DNA of 64,000 nucleotides from CTSoil-043 sp963821235 (lineage in GTDB: Bacteria > Chloroflexota > Limnocylindria > Limnocylindrales > CSP1-4), in assembly GCA_963821235.1 (NCBI GenBank), contig CAWGCS010000001.1:434001-498000 (forward strand), in the 5' to 3' direction. Shown piece after piece: positions 48,021 through 57,245 of the stretch. The position numbers were made by a program, and so were the translations under genes. The notes below the pieces were generated by a model. That model did not search any database. It saw only the letters and a list, made by a program, of their open reading frames with translations, and was not told where the DNA came from. The first letter of the stretch is position 1; every line of letters starts with the position of its first letter.

Positions 48021-49325
48021 ATGACGTCCCGCAGCGAGGTCCTCGCGGTCGCCGGCCGCGAGGTGACCGTCACCAACCCCGACAAGGTCTTCTTCCCGGA
48101 CGCCGACGGCGGGCCCATCGCCAAGCTCGAGCTCGTCCGCTACTACGTGGCGGTCGCCGACGGGGCGCTGCGTGGCGCCGGTGGCCGGCCGATGGCCCTC
48201 AAGCGCTTCCCGAACGGCGCGTCCGGCGACTTCTTCTTCCAGAAGCGGGCTCCCGACAAGCGACCCGACTTCGTCCGCACCGTGGAGCTGAGCTTCCCTT
48301 CGGGGCGGACCGCCGACGAGATCGTGGTCGACGACGCCGCGGCCCTGGCCTGGGTGATCAACCTTGGCTGCATCGACCTCAACCCGCATCCCGTCCGAGC
48401 CGACGACCTCGACCACCCCGACGAGCTGCGGGTCGACCTCGATCCGGTCCCCGGCGTCCCCTGGGACGACGTGCGCCGGGTCGCCCTCGTCGTCCGCGAC
48501 GCCCTCGCCGACGTCGGCCTCGTCGGCTGGCCCAAGACGTCCGGCAATCGCGGGATCCACGTCAACGTCCGGATCGAGCGCGAGTGGACCTTCCCGGAGG
48601 TTCGTCGTGCCGCCCTCGCCCTGGCCCGCGACGTCGAGCGCCGCGCCCCCGACGTCGCCACGAGCAAGTGGTGGAAGGAGGAGCGGCACGGCGTCTTCAT
48701 CGACTACAACCAGAATGCCAAGGACCGCACCGTCGCCTCCGCCTACTCCGTCCGGCCGCGGCCGGACGCCCGCGTCTCGATGCCGGTCCGCTGGGACGAG
48801 GTCGGGGAGGTCGATGCCGCGGCCTTCACCCTGCGCACCGTGCCCGGCCGGTGCGCCCGCCAGGGCGATCCTCACGACGGCATCGACGCGGCCGTCGGCC
48901 GCCTCGACGGTCTCCTCGAGCTCTCCGCCCGACACGAGACGGAGGGGCTCGGGGACGCCCCCTGGCCGCCCAACTACGCCCGGACGCTCGACGAGCCGCC
49001 CCGCGTCCAGCCATCGAAGCGGCGGATGAGCACGAAGCCCCTGATCGAGATCGGCAGGGCCGCGAAGCAGGCCGACGCGGTCGCGGGCCTGGAGCGCTGG
49101 AAGGCGCGCCACCCCGAGGCCTGGCCACACCTCCGGCCGGCGGACGTGCTCGTCGACGCGATGCGCGGCCGCTCCACGACGTGGACCCGGATCCGGGTGA
49201 ACCTGGAGAACGTGCCGCCGGAGCTGCGCCCCGCCCAGGAGCCCCTCGACCCGGACTATGACCCGTGGGCTGGCTACGAGCGGCCCGGTGCGACCGCGAT
49301 CGAGCGCCGACCGCCCTCCGCCTAG
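48021..49325 (+). CDS. ligD: LigD-type primase-polymerase domain protein (NHEJ polymerase)
   Basis: The 434-residue protein matches the polymerase domain of bacterial LigD. It has TNPDKVFFPD at the start, RFPNGASGDFFFQKRAP, a DLDP motif (RVDLDPVPG) with the metal-binding Asp residues, and TSGNRGIHVNVRI with the catalytic His. It fills or extends DNA ends in non-homologous end joining. It lacks the ligase and phosphoesterase domains; a separate ATP-dependent ligase lies at 51201-52292. No Ku gene is in the window. Its stop and that of the convergent gene share the bases CTAG. Confidence 0.93.
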   Translation: MTSRSEVLAVAGREVTVTNPDKVFFPDADGGPIAKLELVRYYVAVADGALRGAGGRPMALKRFPNGASGDFFFQKRAPDKRPDFVRTVELSFPSGRTADEIVVDDAAALAWVINLGCIDLNPHPVRADDLDHPDELRVDLDPVPGVPWDDVRRVALVVRDALADVGLVGWPKTSGNRGIHVNVRIEREWTFPEVRRAALALARDVERRAPDVATSKWWKEERHGVFIDYNQNAKDRTVASAYSVRPRPDARVSMPVRWDEVGEVDAAAFTLRTVPGRCARQGDPHDGIDAAVGRLDGLLELSARHETEGLGDAPWPPNYARTLDEPPRVQPSKRRMSTKPLIEIGRAAKQADAVAGLERWKARHPEAWPHLRPADVLVDAMRGRSTTWTRIRVNLENVPPELRPAQEPLDPDYDPWAGYERPGATAIERRPPSA

Positions 49326-49768
49326 CGAGGCCGGAAGTGGCGCCCGCCCGCGATCAGGGCGAGCAGCGTCAGCCCGTAGCCGGCGACCAGGCCGAGGTTG
49401 AAGCCGAGCGAGGGCCCGCTGTCGTCGCCTCCGGCTCCCAGGGCCGTGAGCATCGCCGGCCCCGTGAGCGCCAGCCCGACGATCCCCACGACGATGCCGG
49501 CGACGCGACCCCAGCGACGCCACCCGAACATCCCGATCGAGGCGACGATCTCCACGACGGCCCATGCCACGACCAGGAGCGCGAAGCCGGCGACCAGCCC
49601 GCCGAAGTCGCCGAGCCCGTAAGTGTTCGCCGCGTCGAAGACGGCGCCCCCGAGCAGGAGGAGGAGCCCCATCCCGAAGGTGAGGATCCCGACGACGAGG
49701 AGGAAGACGGCGGCGAGGACGACGAGCAGGGCGGTCGGCGCGCGTGGGGACGCCGGTCCGTCGGTCAC
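49322..49768 (-). CDS. small multi-pass membrane protein
   Basis: The 148-residue protein has four predicted membrane helices (LLVVLAAVFLLVVGILTFGM; GLVAGFALLVVAWAVVEIV; GRVAGIVVGIVGLALTGP; LGLVAGYGLTLLALIAGG). I do not recognise a function. GTG 49768 overlaps the stop of the serine hydrolase gene (GTGA), so it is the last gene of a three-gene operon starting with the DNA ligase. Confidence 0.75.
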   Translation of the reverse strand: MTDGPASPRAPTALLVVLAAVFLLVVGILTFGMGLLLLLGGAVFDAANTYGLGDFGGLVAGFALLVVAWAVVEIVASIGMFGWRRWGRVAGIVVGIVGLALTGPAMLTALGAGGDDSGPSLGFNLGLVAGYGLTLLALIAGGRHFRPR

Positions 49769-51204
49769 GGCGCGACCGAGGGACGAGCGCTGGCGGTCGG
49801 CGAGGGCGACGGCGACGGCTTCGCGGCGGGCCAGATGCTGCGGGCCAGGATCCGCACGACGTCGTCGCCCACGAAGGTCTCGCGGTTGAAGAGGACCGCG
49901 ACCGTCACCTTCTCCTTCGGGAAGTAGCGGATCGCGGCCCGCGTCCCCGTCAGGGCCCCGGTGTGCCCGTAGGCCGTCCGGCCCTCGAACTTGACCCGGC
50001 TGACACCGAGCCCGTAGGCCGTGATCGACCCGTACGAGGTCGCCCGGACGAAGGTCAGCATCTCCTTCCGGGTCGCCGGCGTGAGCACGCGGCCGCCGTA
50101 GAGGGCACGTGCCCAGCGGGCGAGGTCCTGCGTCGTCGAGGCGATCGCGCCGGCTGAGCCTGCCGCCGTGACGACCGAGGTGAAGGGCACGACGTCGGAT
50201 CCGTCGGTCCGTGGACGGGGGGTCGGACCGCTGGCTCCGGCGATGATCCGGTAGGCGCGGGCCGGCGTCGCCGGCGGCGCGTCCACGTCCTGGACGTAGG
50301 TGGCGGCGAGCCCGAGTGGATCGAGGAGCTCCTGCCGCACGAGCGTGGCCCAGGGAGCTCCGCCCACCTGCTCCGCGACGAGGCCGAGGATGAGGTAGTT
50401 CGTGTTGGAATACGACCAGCCCTTCCCCGGCGCGAAGACCGCCCCGGGCCGGACGAACGTCGCCAGCACCTCGCTCGCCGTCCACGAGCGCCCGGGGTCC
50501 TTGTTGAGGGCGGAGTCGAACTTGGGGTTCTGGAAGAAGTCCGGGATCCCGCTCGTGTGGTTGAGGAGCATCCGGAGGGTGATCGCCTTCGCGTTCGGCC
50601 AATCCGGCAGGTAGCGGACGAGCCGGTCGTCGAGGCGCAGGAGCCCCCGGTCCACGTAGCGCAGGATCAGCGCCGCCGTGAACGTCTTCGTGACGCTGGC
50701 GATGGCGAAGGGTGTCCCGGCCTCGACGGTCCGCCCCGCGTCGACGTCGGCGTAGCCTGCCGTCCCCGTCCAGGTCGAGCCATCGGCGAAGATGACGGTC
50801 GCCTCGACGCCGGGCAGGAGGAGCGAGGAACGGGCCCTGGCGAGGGTCCGGTCGAGCCGGGCGGCCGTCGCCGGCGCCACCTCCGGCGCGGGCGTCGCGG
50901 ACGGGGTGGGCGACGGGCTGGCAGGCGGCGCGGCAGTGGGCGGGGCGGGCGTGGCAGCCGGCTGGGGCAAGGGCGGGCCCGCCGATGCGCCCGGGGCGAG
51001 GTCGGCGGACGCTGCGGGGGCGAGGTCGCCGGCCGGCCCGGGGCCCTGGCCGGTTCCGCCGATGACGCCCGCGAACGCCGTCGGATCGGCGACCGCCCAG
51101 CCAGCGACGAGGCAGGCGGCGAAGAGGACGACGAGGCCCAGCGCCGTGGCGATCCGGGCACCGCGGCGCGACCGGCGCGGAGACGGGGCCGGTCGGCGCG
51201 TCAC
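49765..51204 (-). CDS. serine beta-lactamase-like hydrolase (penicillin-binding protein family)
   Basis: The 479-residue protein has one N-terminal membrane or signal segment (TALGLVVLFAACLVAGWAV), a long Pro/Ala/Ser linker, then a class C beta-lactamase-like domain with SVTK (nucleophile Ser), YSN and HTG motifs. Members are often D-alanyl-carboxypeptidases or esterases on the outside of the membrane. The C-terminus is a Pro/Ser tail. GTG 51204 overlaps the ligase stop (GTGA). Confidence 0.9.
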   Translation of the reverse strand: MTRRPAPSPRRSRRGARIATALGLVVLFAACLVAGWAVADPTAFAGVIGGTGQGPGPAGDLAPAASADLAPGASAGPPLPQPAATPAPPTAAPPASPSPTPSATPAPEVAPATAARLDRTLARARSSLLLPGVEATVIFADGSTWTGTAGYADVDAGRTVEAGTPFAIASVTKTFTAALILRYVDRGLLRLDDRLVRYLPDWPNAKAITLRMLLNHTSGIPDFFQNPKFDSALNKDPGRSWTASEVLATFVRPGAVFAPGKGWSYSNTNYLILGLVAEQVGGAPWATLVRQELLDPLGLAATYVQDVDAPPATPARAYRIIAGASGPTPRPRTDGSDVVPFTSVVTAAGSAGAIASTTQDLARWARALYGGRVLTPATRKEMLTFVRATSYGSITAYGLGVSRVKFEGRTAYGHTGALTGTRAAIRYFPKEKVTVAVLFNRETFVGDDVVRILARSIWPAAKPSPSPSPTASARPSVAP

Positions 51205-52292
51205 CGGGGCACCTCGCCGAAGATGTCGGCCAGCTCGTACGGCGGTGTCGCCTCCAGCTGATCGTAGCGGCAGCTCGCAGGGGTGCGGTCCGGGCGCCAG
51301 CGGACCATCCGGGTGGCGTGCCGGAACCGGTCGCCCTGGAGGTGATCGTAGGCGACCTCGATGACGCGCTCCACGCGGAGGGGCTCCCAGGTCAGGTCCT
51401 TGCCGCGGTTCCAGCGGCTCTGGGCGCCCGGCATGCGACGTCCGTAGGCGGCCTCGGCCAGCTCGGCGGTGGCCCAGTCGCGCCAGGGATGCCCGTCGAG
51501 GGCACCGACGCGTAGTGGCGCGACCTCCTCGACGAGCTCGCGCCGCCGGGCGGCCGAGAAGCCCGAGGCCACGCCGACGTGGTGGAGCGTGCCCGCCTCG
51601 TCGTGGAGGCCGATGATCAGCGACCCCACCCCGGTCCCACCCTCGTCCTTGTGCCATCGGAATCCCGCCACCGCGACGTCGGCGGTGCGGGCATGCTTGA
51701 CCTTCTCCCAGCCGCGCTTGCCCGGCTCGTACGGGCCGTCGAGGCGCTTGGCGATGACGCCGTCCAGGCCGGCGCCCTCGAAGCGGGCGAACCAGTCGGC
51801 GGCGAGCGCTCGATCCTCGGTCACCGGGGTGAGGTGGACCCGCGGCACGCCGGCCCGGAGGTTCGCCGTCAGGCGGCGGCGACGCTCGGCGTACGGCCGC
51901 GCCCGGAGATCCTCGTCGTCGATGGCCAGGAGATCCCAGGCCACGTAGCTGGCGGGGGTCCCGGCGGCGAGGAGTCGGACCCGCGATTCGGCCGGGTGGA
52001 TGCGGAGGAGGAGGGCGTCGAAGTCGAGGCCGCTCGGCCCGGCGATCACGATCTCGCCGTCGACGATCGAACGCGCGGGCAGCGCGGCGCGGAGCGGCGC
52101 CTCGAGCTCGGGGAAGTACCGGTCGAGCGGCCGCAGGTCCCGGCTCTGGATCAGCAGGTCGTCACCGTCGCGGAAGACGATCGCGCGAAACCCGTCCCAC
52201 TTCGGCTCATAGGCCCAGCCCGCGCCGTCGGGCAGGGACGGCTGGGGCTTCGCGAGCATGGGCTCGATCGGACGCGGGACCGCGAGGGGCAC
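51201..52292 (-). CDS. ATP-dependent DNA ligase (LigC/LigD ligase-domain type)
   Basis: The 363-residue protein has the adenylation motif EPKWDGFRA with the lysine that takes AMP (about residue 31), DGEIVI, LDGVIAKRLDGPYEPGKRGWEKVKH and a C-terminal OB domain (VGVASGFSA, RFRHATRMVRWRPD). It seals nicks in repair, probably with the polymerase at 48021-49325. GTG 52292 is preceded by a CATAAT -10-like box six bases upstream. It leads the ligase/hydrolase/membrane operon. Confidence 0.93.
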   Translation of the reverse strand: MPLAVPRPIEPMLAKPQPSLPDGAGWAYEPKWDGFRAIVFRDGDDLLIQSRDLRPLDRYFPELEAPLRAALPARSIVDGEIVIAGPSGLDFDALLLRIHPAESRVRLLAAGTPASYVAWDLLAIDDEDLRARPYAERRRRLTANLRAGVPRVHLTPVTEDRALAADWFARFEGAGLDGVIAKRLDGPYEPGKRGWEKVKHARTADVAVAGFRWHKDEGGTGVGSLIIGLHDEAGTLHHVGVASGFSAARRRELVEEVAPLRVGALDGHPWRDWATAELAEAAYGRRMPGAQSRWNRGKDLTWEPLRVERVIEVAYDHLQGDRFRHATRMVRWRPDRTPASCRYDQLEATPPYELADIFGEVPR

Positions 52293-52298
52293 GCCCGG

Positions 52299-52304
52299 AT
52301 TATG
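52299..52304 (-). promoter_or_regulatory. -10 element of a probably leaderless transcript
   Basis: On the minus strand CATAAT (52304-52299) ends six bases before GTG 52292. Confidence 0.45.
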
Positions 52305-52343
52305 CGCGACGGGCGGCGGCTCGCCGCGGCACGCCCGTGCCCG

Positions 52344-54053
52344 TCAGGCGGGCTCGTAGACCGGGTAGTCGGGCCACCAGATCGCGGCGTCGACCGCGGC
52401 CGTGGCCAGCTCCTCGCCGGCCGGCCCGGCCGGCAGCGGGCTCCCGTCCACCGCGCCGATCTCGAGGACGATCGCGACGGCGATCGCCCGGGACACGGCC
52501 CGCAGGTCGGCGACCGGCGGGTAGAGGGCTCCGCAGCGGAGGCGGTCCTCGTCGACCATGCCGGCCAGCATCCGGGCGGCGACGAGGAAGTCCACGTCGC
52601 GAATGACGCGGGCGCCCGCCACGATCGCCCCGAGCCCGATGCCGGGGAAGATGAACGAGTTGTTGGCCTGGCCGACGACGCAGGTGCGCCCGCCGCGCTG
52701 GACCGGCGGGAAGGGGCTGCCCGTCGCGCACATGGCCCGCCCGTCGGTCCACTCCGCCACCTGCTCCGGCGTCGCCTCGGTCCTGCTGGTCGGGTTCGAC
52801 AGCGGGAAGACGAGTGGGGCCGGGCAACTCTCGGCCAGCGCCCGGAGCAGCTCTTCGGTGAACGCCCCGGGCGTCTGGGTGGTCCCGATGAGGGTTCCGG
52901 CACCCAGGGCCCGGACCGCGTCGACCGGCGTGGCGCCGGGCGCCAGGCCGAGCGCCGCCAGGTCGTCGGCACCGAGGGCAAGGGTCGCCTTGTCGTCCTC
53001 GAGGCCCGGACGCCCGATGTACACCAGGCCCTTCGTATCGAACATGGCGGTGGAGCGCCGGATCTCGACCTCCGAGAGGCCGCCGTCACGGAGCGCCGCG
53101 TGGACGAGCCGGGTGATCCCGATCGCCGCCGCCCCGGCGCCCATGAAGACGAACCGCTCGGCCGCCAGCGGCCGGCCGAGGTGGGCCAGGCCGGCCAGGA
53201 TGCCGGCCAGGACGACCGAGGCCGTCCCCTGGATGTCGTCGTTGAACGAGGGCAGGACGTCGCGGTAGCGGTCGAGGACGCGGATCGCGTTGTGCTGCTT
53301 GAAGTCCTCCCACTGCAGCACGGCGCGGGGGAAGACGGCCTTGACGCCCTGCACGAAGGCCTCGATGAAGGCGTCGTACTCGGGGCCGCGGAGGCGCGGG
53401 TGGCGCCAGCCGAGGTAGATCGGATCGGCCAGCAGCGCCGCGTTGTCGGTCCCGACGTCGAGCGAGACCGGGAGGGTCCAGGCGGGATAGATGCCGGCCC
53501 CGGCGGAGTAGAGGGCGAGCTTCCCGACGGGGATGCCCATGCCGCCGGCGCCCTGGTCGCCCAGGCCCAGGATCCGCTCGTTGTCGGTCGCGACGATCAG
53601 GCGGACCTCGGTCTGGGAGGCGTTGCGGAGGACCTCGGGGATCCGTCCGACATCGGCCGGCGTGATCCAGACGCCGCGAGGACGGCGGAGGATGTGGCTG
53701 TACTCCTGGCAGGCCCGCCCGACCGTCGGTGTGTAGACGATCGGCAGGAACTCCTCGAGGTTCTCGGCGAGAAGGCGGAAGAAGAGGGTCTCGTTGCGGT
53801 CCTGGAGGGCCGCCAGCCCGATGAACTTCTCGAGGTCGTCGACCTTGCGGCGGACGTGCTCCAGCTCCAGCGACAGCTGCTCCTCGAGGGTCATCACGTG
53901 CGTCGGCAGGAGCCCGTGGAGGCCGAACCAGTCGCGCTCCTCCTCGGTGAACGCGGCGTCCTTGTTGTAGAGCGGCCGTCCCAGCAGGGAGCGGCCTCGG
54001 AACGCCACCCGGAGCGGCGTGCGCGGGTCCGGGGGTGCGACAGGGTGCGTCAA
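52344..54053 (-). CDS. malic enzyme (oxaloacetate-decarboxylating)
   Basis: The 569-residue protein has the malic-enzyme catalytic tyrosine in VYTPTVGRACQEYS, the lysine in GIPVGKLALYSAGAGI, metal-binding DNAALL and DIQGTASVVLAG, and a Rossmann motif FMGAGAAAIGIT. It oxidatively decarboxylates malate to pyruvate; the length fits the NAD-linked large type, though NADP use cannot be excluded. TTG 54053 is the start, since it overlaps the upstream stop as TTGA. It shares an operon with the universal stress protein gene. Confidence 0.94.
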   Translation of the reverse strand: MTHPVAPPDPRTPLRVAFRGRSLLGRPLYNKDAAFTEEERDWFGLHGLLPTHVMTLEEQLSLELEHVRRKVDDLEKFIGLAALQDRNETLFFRLLAENLEEFLPIVYTPTVGRACQEYSHILRRPRGVWITPADVGRIPEVLRNASQTEVRLIVATDNERILGLGDQGAGGMGIPVGKLALYSAGAGIYPAWTLPVSLDVGTDNAALLADPIYLGWRHPRLRGPEYDAFIEAFVQGVKAVFPRAVLQWEDFKQHNAIRVLDRYRDVLPSFNDDIQGTASVVLAGILAGLAHLGRPLAAERFVFMGAGAAAIGITRLVHAALRDGGLSEVEIRRSTAMFDTKGLVYIGRPGLEDDKATLALGADDLAALGLAPGATPVDAVRALGAGTLIGTTQTPGAFTEELLRALAESCPAPLVFPLSNPTSRTEATPEQVAEWTDGRAMCATGSPFPPVQRGGRTCVVGQANNSFIFPGIGLGAIVAGARVIRDVDFLVAARMLAGMVDEDRLRCGALYPPVADLRAVSRAIAVAIVLEIGAVDGSPLPAGPAGEELATAAVDAAIWWPDYPVYEPA

Positions 54054-54451
54054 TGTGTTACCACCACGGTTGCGGATGAATGGGTCACGACATGCTCGGA
54101 GACGCTCCCGCGGAGCACCCGGTCGAGGGCGCTGAGCCCGCGCGAGCCGATGACGATGGTGTCGAAGCCGCCCTCGGCGGCGATCCGCTCGATCGTCCGG
54201 GCGGGGTCGCCGAGGGGCTCGAGGAGATCCACCTCGAGGCCTCGTTCCGCGAGCGCTCGCTTGGCCTCGTGGAGCTCGCGGGCGTGCGCCTCACCGCCGT
54301 CCCAGGGCTCGGTGGGCGTGCCGTCGCTGCCGACGGGCACCACCGACACCACGCTCAGGGTCGCCCGGAATGCGATCGCCAGCTCCGCCGCGGTCTCCAG
54401 GGCGCGGCGCGCCGGCTCGCCCCCGTCGTACGCCAGGAGGATCCTGTCCAT
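54050..54451 (-). CDS. universal stress protein (UspA family)
   Basis: The 133-residue protein begins MDRILLAYDGG and ends SVSEHVVTHSSATVVVTH, with the ATP-binding GSRGLSALDRVLRGS loop. UspA proteins bind ATP and accumulate under starvation or stress. ATG 54451 has GGAG nine bases upstream; an earlier ATG at 54523 is a less likely alternative. It is translated just before malic enzyme with a four-base overlap. Confidence 0.9.
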   Translation of the reverse strand: MDRILLAYDGGEPARRALETAAELAIAFRATLSVVSVVPVGSDGTPTEPWDGGEAHARELHEAKRALAERGLEVDLLEPLGDPARTIERIAAEGGFDTIVIGSRGLSALDRVLRGSVSEHVVTHSSATVVVTH

Positions 54452-54623
54452 CGCCAGACTCCAGCTCGCGAGTCGGCCTGACGCCGGGTCGGCTCGGTCT
54501 ACGGGCACAGGTTCGTCCTCCATGGTGGGGCGGGATAGGGCGTTTCGACGCGAAGTGGGCGTGCCGTTCGGGTCGCGGCCGGTGCCGTTCGGGTCGCGGC
54601 CCCTGGCGGTGAGTTCCACGGCG

Positions 54624-54629
54624 TAGCAT
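54624..54629 (+). promoter_or_regulatory. -10 element of the ABC exporter operon
   Basis: TAGCAT lies about 75 bases before ATG 54704. Transcription would start near 54636, giving a leader of about 68 bases. Confidence 0.35.
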
Positions 54630-54703
54630 TCACCGAGCGATGAATCGGGCACTCCGGCGGCCACGACGGGCCGCCGCCCGCCTCGCGTCGAGAGGTGACA
54701 CGC

Positions 54704-55465
54704 ATGGCCGTGGCGGCGGCTCCCCCCCTGGAGCGGGGCTCGGGGAACGCGGCGATCCGGGCCGTGGGCCTGGTCAAGACGTTCGGATCCATCCGGGCCG
54801 TGGACGACGTCAGCTTCGACCTGGCCCCCGGACGGATCTACGGGCTGCTCGGCCCCAACGGGTCCGGCAAGACGACGCTGATCCGCCTCCTGACCGGCCT
54901 GACCCGGCCGACGCACGGCCGGGCCGAGGTCCTGGGCACGCCGATGCCGTCGCGCGCGGTGCTTGCCCGGATCGGCTACATGACCCAGAGCGACGGGATC
55001 TACACGGCCCTGACCGTGGGCGAGAATGCCCGCTTCTTCGCCGCCACGTACGGCATCCAGGGCCGTGACTCCGTGCTCGAGGCGATCGGCCTCGTCGACC
55101 TCGCCGACCGGGTCGACTCCGTCGCCAGCACCCTCTCCGGCGGCCAGCGGCGGCGGCTCTCGCTCGCCTGCGCCCTGGTCCACCGGCCGCCCGTCCTCTT
55201 CCTCGACGAGCCGACGGTCGGCATCGACCCCCTCCTCCGCGTCGAGTTCTGGGCCCACTTCCGCGACCTCGTCGAGGCGGGGACCACGATCGTCGTCTCG
55301 AGCCACGTCATGGACGAGGCCGATCGCTGCGACGAGCTCCTCTTCGTCCGTGCGGGCAAGGTGCTCGCCCGGGGGACGGGTCGCGAGATCCGGGAGCGGG
55401 CGGGCACCGACGATCTCGAGCAGGCGTTCCTCCGTCTCGGCGGTGACAGGGAGGTGGCCCGATGA
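54704..55465 (+). CDS. ABC transporter ATPase (drug/polymer exporter type)
   Basis: The 253-residue protein has Walker A GPNGSGKTT near residues 50-58, the Q-loop in YMTQSDG, signature LSGGQRRR, Walker B LFLDEP and the switch His in SSHVMDEAD. Its DRA/CcmA-like sequence fits exporters that pair with ABC-2 permeases. ATG 54704 was chosen; a GTG three codons earlier is possible. The ATGA overlap with the permease gene makes the pair one unit. Confidence 0.93.
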   Translation: MAVAAAPPLERGSGNAAIRAVGLVKTFGSIRAVDDVSFDLAPGRIYGLLGPNGSGKTTLIRLLTGLTRPTHGRAEVLGTPMPSRAVLARIGYMTQSDGIYTALTVGENARFFAATYGIQGRDSVLEAIGLVDLADRVDSVASTLSGGQRRRLSLACALVHRPPVLFLDEPTVGIDPLLRVEFWAHFRDLVEAGTTIVVSSHVMDEADRCDELLFVRAGKVLARGTGREIRERAGTDDLEQAFLRLGGDREVAR

Positions 55466-56607
55466 GCGCCCGGCGCGTCCTGGCCCTCTTCCGGCGGGTG
55501 GTGCAGGAGATCCGGCGCGACCGCCCCTCCCTCGCCCTCCTGTTCATCGCCCCGATCCTCGTGACGGGCCTCGTGACGTTCATCCTCCGCGAGGGCGAGA
55601 CGCCCACCGTCGACGCCGTCATCGTCAACCAGGCCGGGGCGCCCGGCCTCGTGGTGGCGAGCGCGCTGGGCTCGGCCTTCGAGGGCCAGGGCGGCAGCGC
55701 GACAGTCGTCCTCGACGCTGCGACGGCCGCGGCCAGGATCAGGGACGAATCCGCCTCGGTCGCCATCACCCTCCCCGCCGGGCTCGGGTCCGGCGCCCCG
55801 GTGACGATCACGATCCTCACCAACGGCCTCGATCCCTCCGGCGAGGGGACCCAGGTCGGCGCCGTGCAGCGGGCCCTCGTGGCTGCGGCGACGGCGGTGA
55901 CCGGGACGAGCCTCCCGACGATCGAGCACACGACCCTCTACGGGACGCCCAGCACCGACCCGGTCATCAACTTCGCGCCGGCCATCGTCGGCTTCTTCGC
56001 CTACTTCTTCGTCTACCTCCTGACGGGCGTGAGCTTCCTGCGCGAGCGCACCGGGGGGACCCTGGAGCGACTGATGGCGACCCCGGTGGCACGCGGCGAG
56101 GTCGTCACCGGGTACGCCCTGGGCTTCGGCCTCTTCGCGACGATCCAGGTCGCGCTCCTCATGACCTGGGTGCTCTCCGGCCTTCACGTGCAGTCGATCG
56201 GCCCGCTCCCCGATTTCTGGGTCGGCCTGGGGGTCCCGATGGCGGGAAGCCCGGTGCTGGCCTTCCTGGTCGTGGTCGTGACGGCCCTGGGGGCGGTCAG
56301 CCTCGGGATCTTCCTCTCGACCTTCGCCCGGACGGAGCTCCAGATCATCCAGTTCATCCCGGTCGTCCTGGTGCCGCAGTTCCTCCTCTCCGGCGTCCTC
56401 TTCCCCGTCAGCAGCCTCCCAGAGGTCATCCAGCCGTTCGTCGCGATCATGCCCCTCAGCTACGCCGTCGACGGCCTGCGCCAGGTCTTCATCGCCGGGG
56501 CGGACCTGGCGACACCGGCGCTCCAGCTCGACCTTGCCGTGCTGGGGGTCGTCGCCGTCTTCTTCGCCGCGATCGCCTCGCTCACGATCCGCCGGGACGT
56601 GGTATGA
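55462..56607 (+). CDS. ABC-2 type permease
   Basis: The 381-residue protein has one N-terminal membrane helix, an extracytoplasmic domain of about 150 residues and five C-terminal membrane helices (FAPAIVGFFAYFFVYLLTGV onwards), with the conserved ERTGGTLERLMATPV segment. This is the membrane half of a two-component exporter, with the ATPase upstream. It also overlaps the downstream TetR gene (ATGA), so a regulator of the pump is co-transcribed with it. Confidence 0.93.
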   Translation: MSARRVLALFRRVVQEIRRDRPSLALLFIAPILVTGLVTFILREGETPTVDAVIVNQAGAPGLVVASALGSAFEGQGGSATVVLDAATAAARIRDESASVAITLPAGLGSGAPVTITILTNGLDPSGEGTQVGAVQRALVAAATAVTGTSLPTIEHTTLYGTPSTDPVINFAPAIVGFFAYFFVYLLTGVSFLRERTGGTLERLMATPVARGEVVTGYALGFGLFATIQVALLMTWVLSGLHVQSIGPLPDFWVGLGVPMAGSPVLAFLVVVVTALGAVSLGIFLSTFARTELQIIQFIPVVLVPQFLLSGVLFPVSSLPEVIQPFVAIMPLSYAVDGLRQVFIAGADLATPALQLDLAVLGVVAVFFAAIASLTIRRDVV

Positions 56608-57245
56608 GCGGGGCCGGCAGCGGGCGGCCGGCTCGAAGCGGGCGCCGTCCGGGGTCCAGCGACACGCGCGAGCGGATCCTCGTCGCCGCCAGGGCGCTCT
56701 TCGGCGAGCTCGGGTTCGATGGGGCGACCGTCCGCGGCGTGGCGGCGCGAGCGGCCGTCGACCCGGCCCTCGTCCACCACTACTACGGGACGAAGCAGCG
56801 GCTCTTCGTCGCCGCCATGGAGATCCCGGTCGACTTCCCGGCCGTCCTCCCGCGGCTCCTCGAGGGGCCGCCCGAGGAGCTCGGCGAGCGCCTGGCCCGC
56901 TTCATCCTGGGCCTGTGGGACTCGCCGGTCATGCAGCCGCTCATCCTGGGGCTCGTCCGGTCGGCAACGACGGACGCCGTGGCCGCCGCGATGCTCCGCC
57001 AGGTCATCACGGAGGGCCCGTTCCTGACCCTGGCGAAGGCGACGGACCGCCCCGACGCCGGCCTGCGAGCGGCCCTCGTCGGGTCGCAGGTGGTCGGGCT
57101 CGCCATGGCCCGCCACATCGTGAAGCTGGAGCCCCTGGCGTCAGCGCCCCTCGAGATCCTCGTCCGCGCCATCGGCCCGACGATCCAGCGGTACCTGACG
57201 AGCGACCTCGACGAGGGCGATCGGGCGGCGGCGTCTTCGTCCTGA
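56604..57245 (+). CDS. TetR-family transcriptional regulator
   Basis: The 213-residue protein has a TetR helix-turn-helix (RERILVAARALFGELGFDGA; VRGVAARAAVDPALVHHYYG) and a C-terminal ligand-binding region. It starts within the stop of the permease gene (ATGA). It probably represses the exporter operon and releases on binding the exported compound. No operator was identified with confidence near 54630. Confidence 0.93.
   Translation: MSGAGSGRPARSGRRPGSSDTRERILVAARALFGELGFDGATVRGVAARAAVDPALVHHYYGTKQRLFVAAMEIPVDFPAVLPRLLEGPPEELGERLARFILGLWDSPVMQPLILGLVRSATTDAVAAAMLRQVITEGPFLTLAKATDRPDAGLRAALVGSQVVGLAMARHIVKLEPLASAPLEILVRAIGPTIQRYLTSDLDEGDRAAASSS

Noticed and set aside
51579..54626. Long plus-strand frame across the ligase, malic enzyme and stress-protein genes
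   Set aside because: It spans three recognised minus-strand genes and has no homology-like motif.
54640..55068. Plus-strand frame starting ATG 54640 just after a -10-like box
   Set aside because: It overlaps the ABC ATPase in another frame and has no ribosome-binding site or recognisable product.
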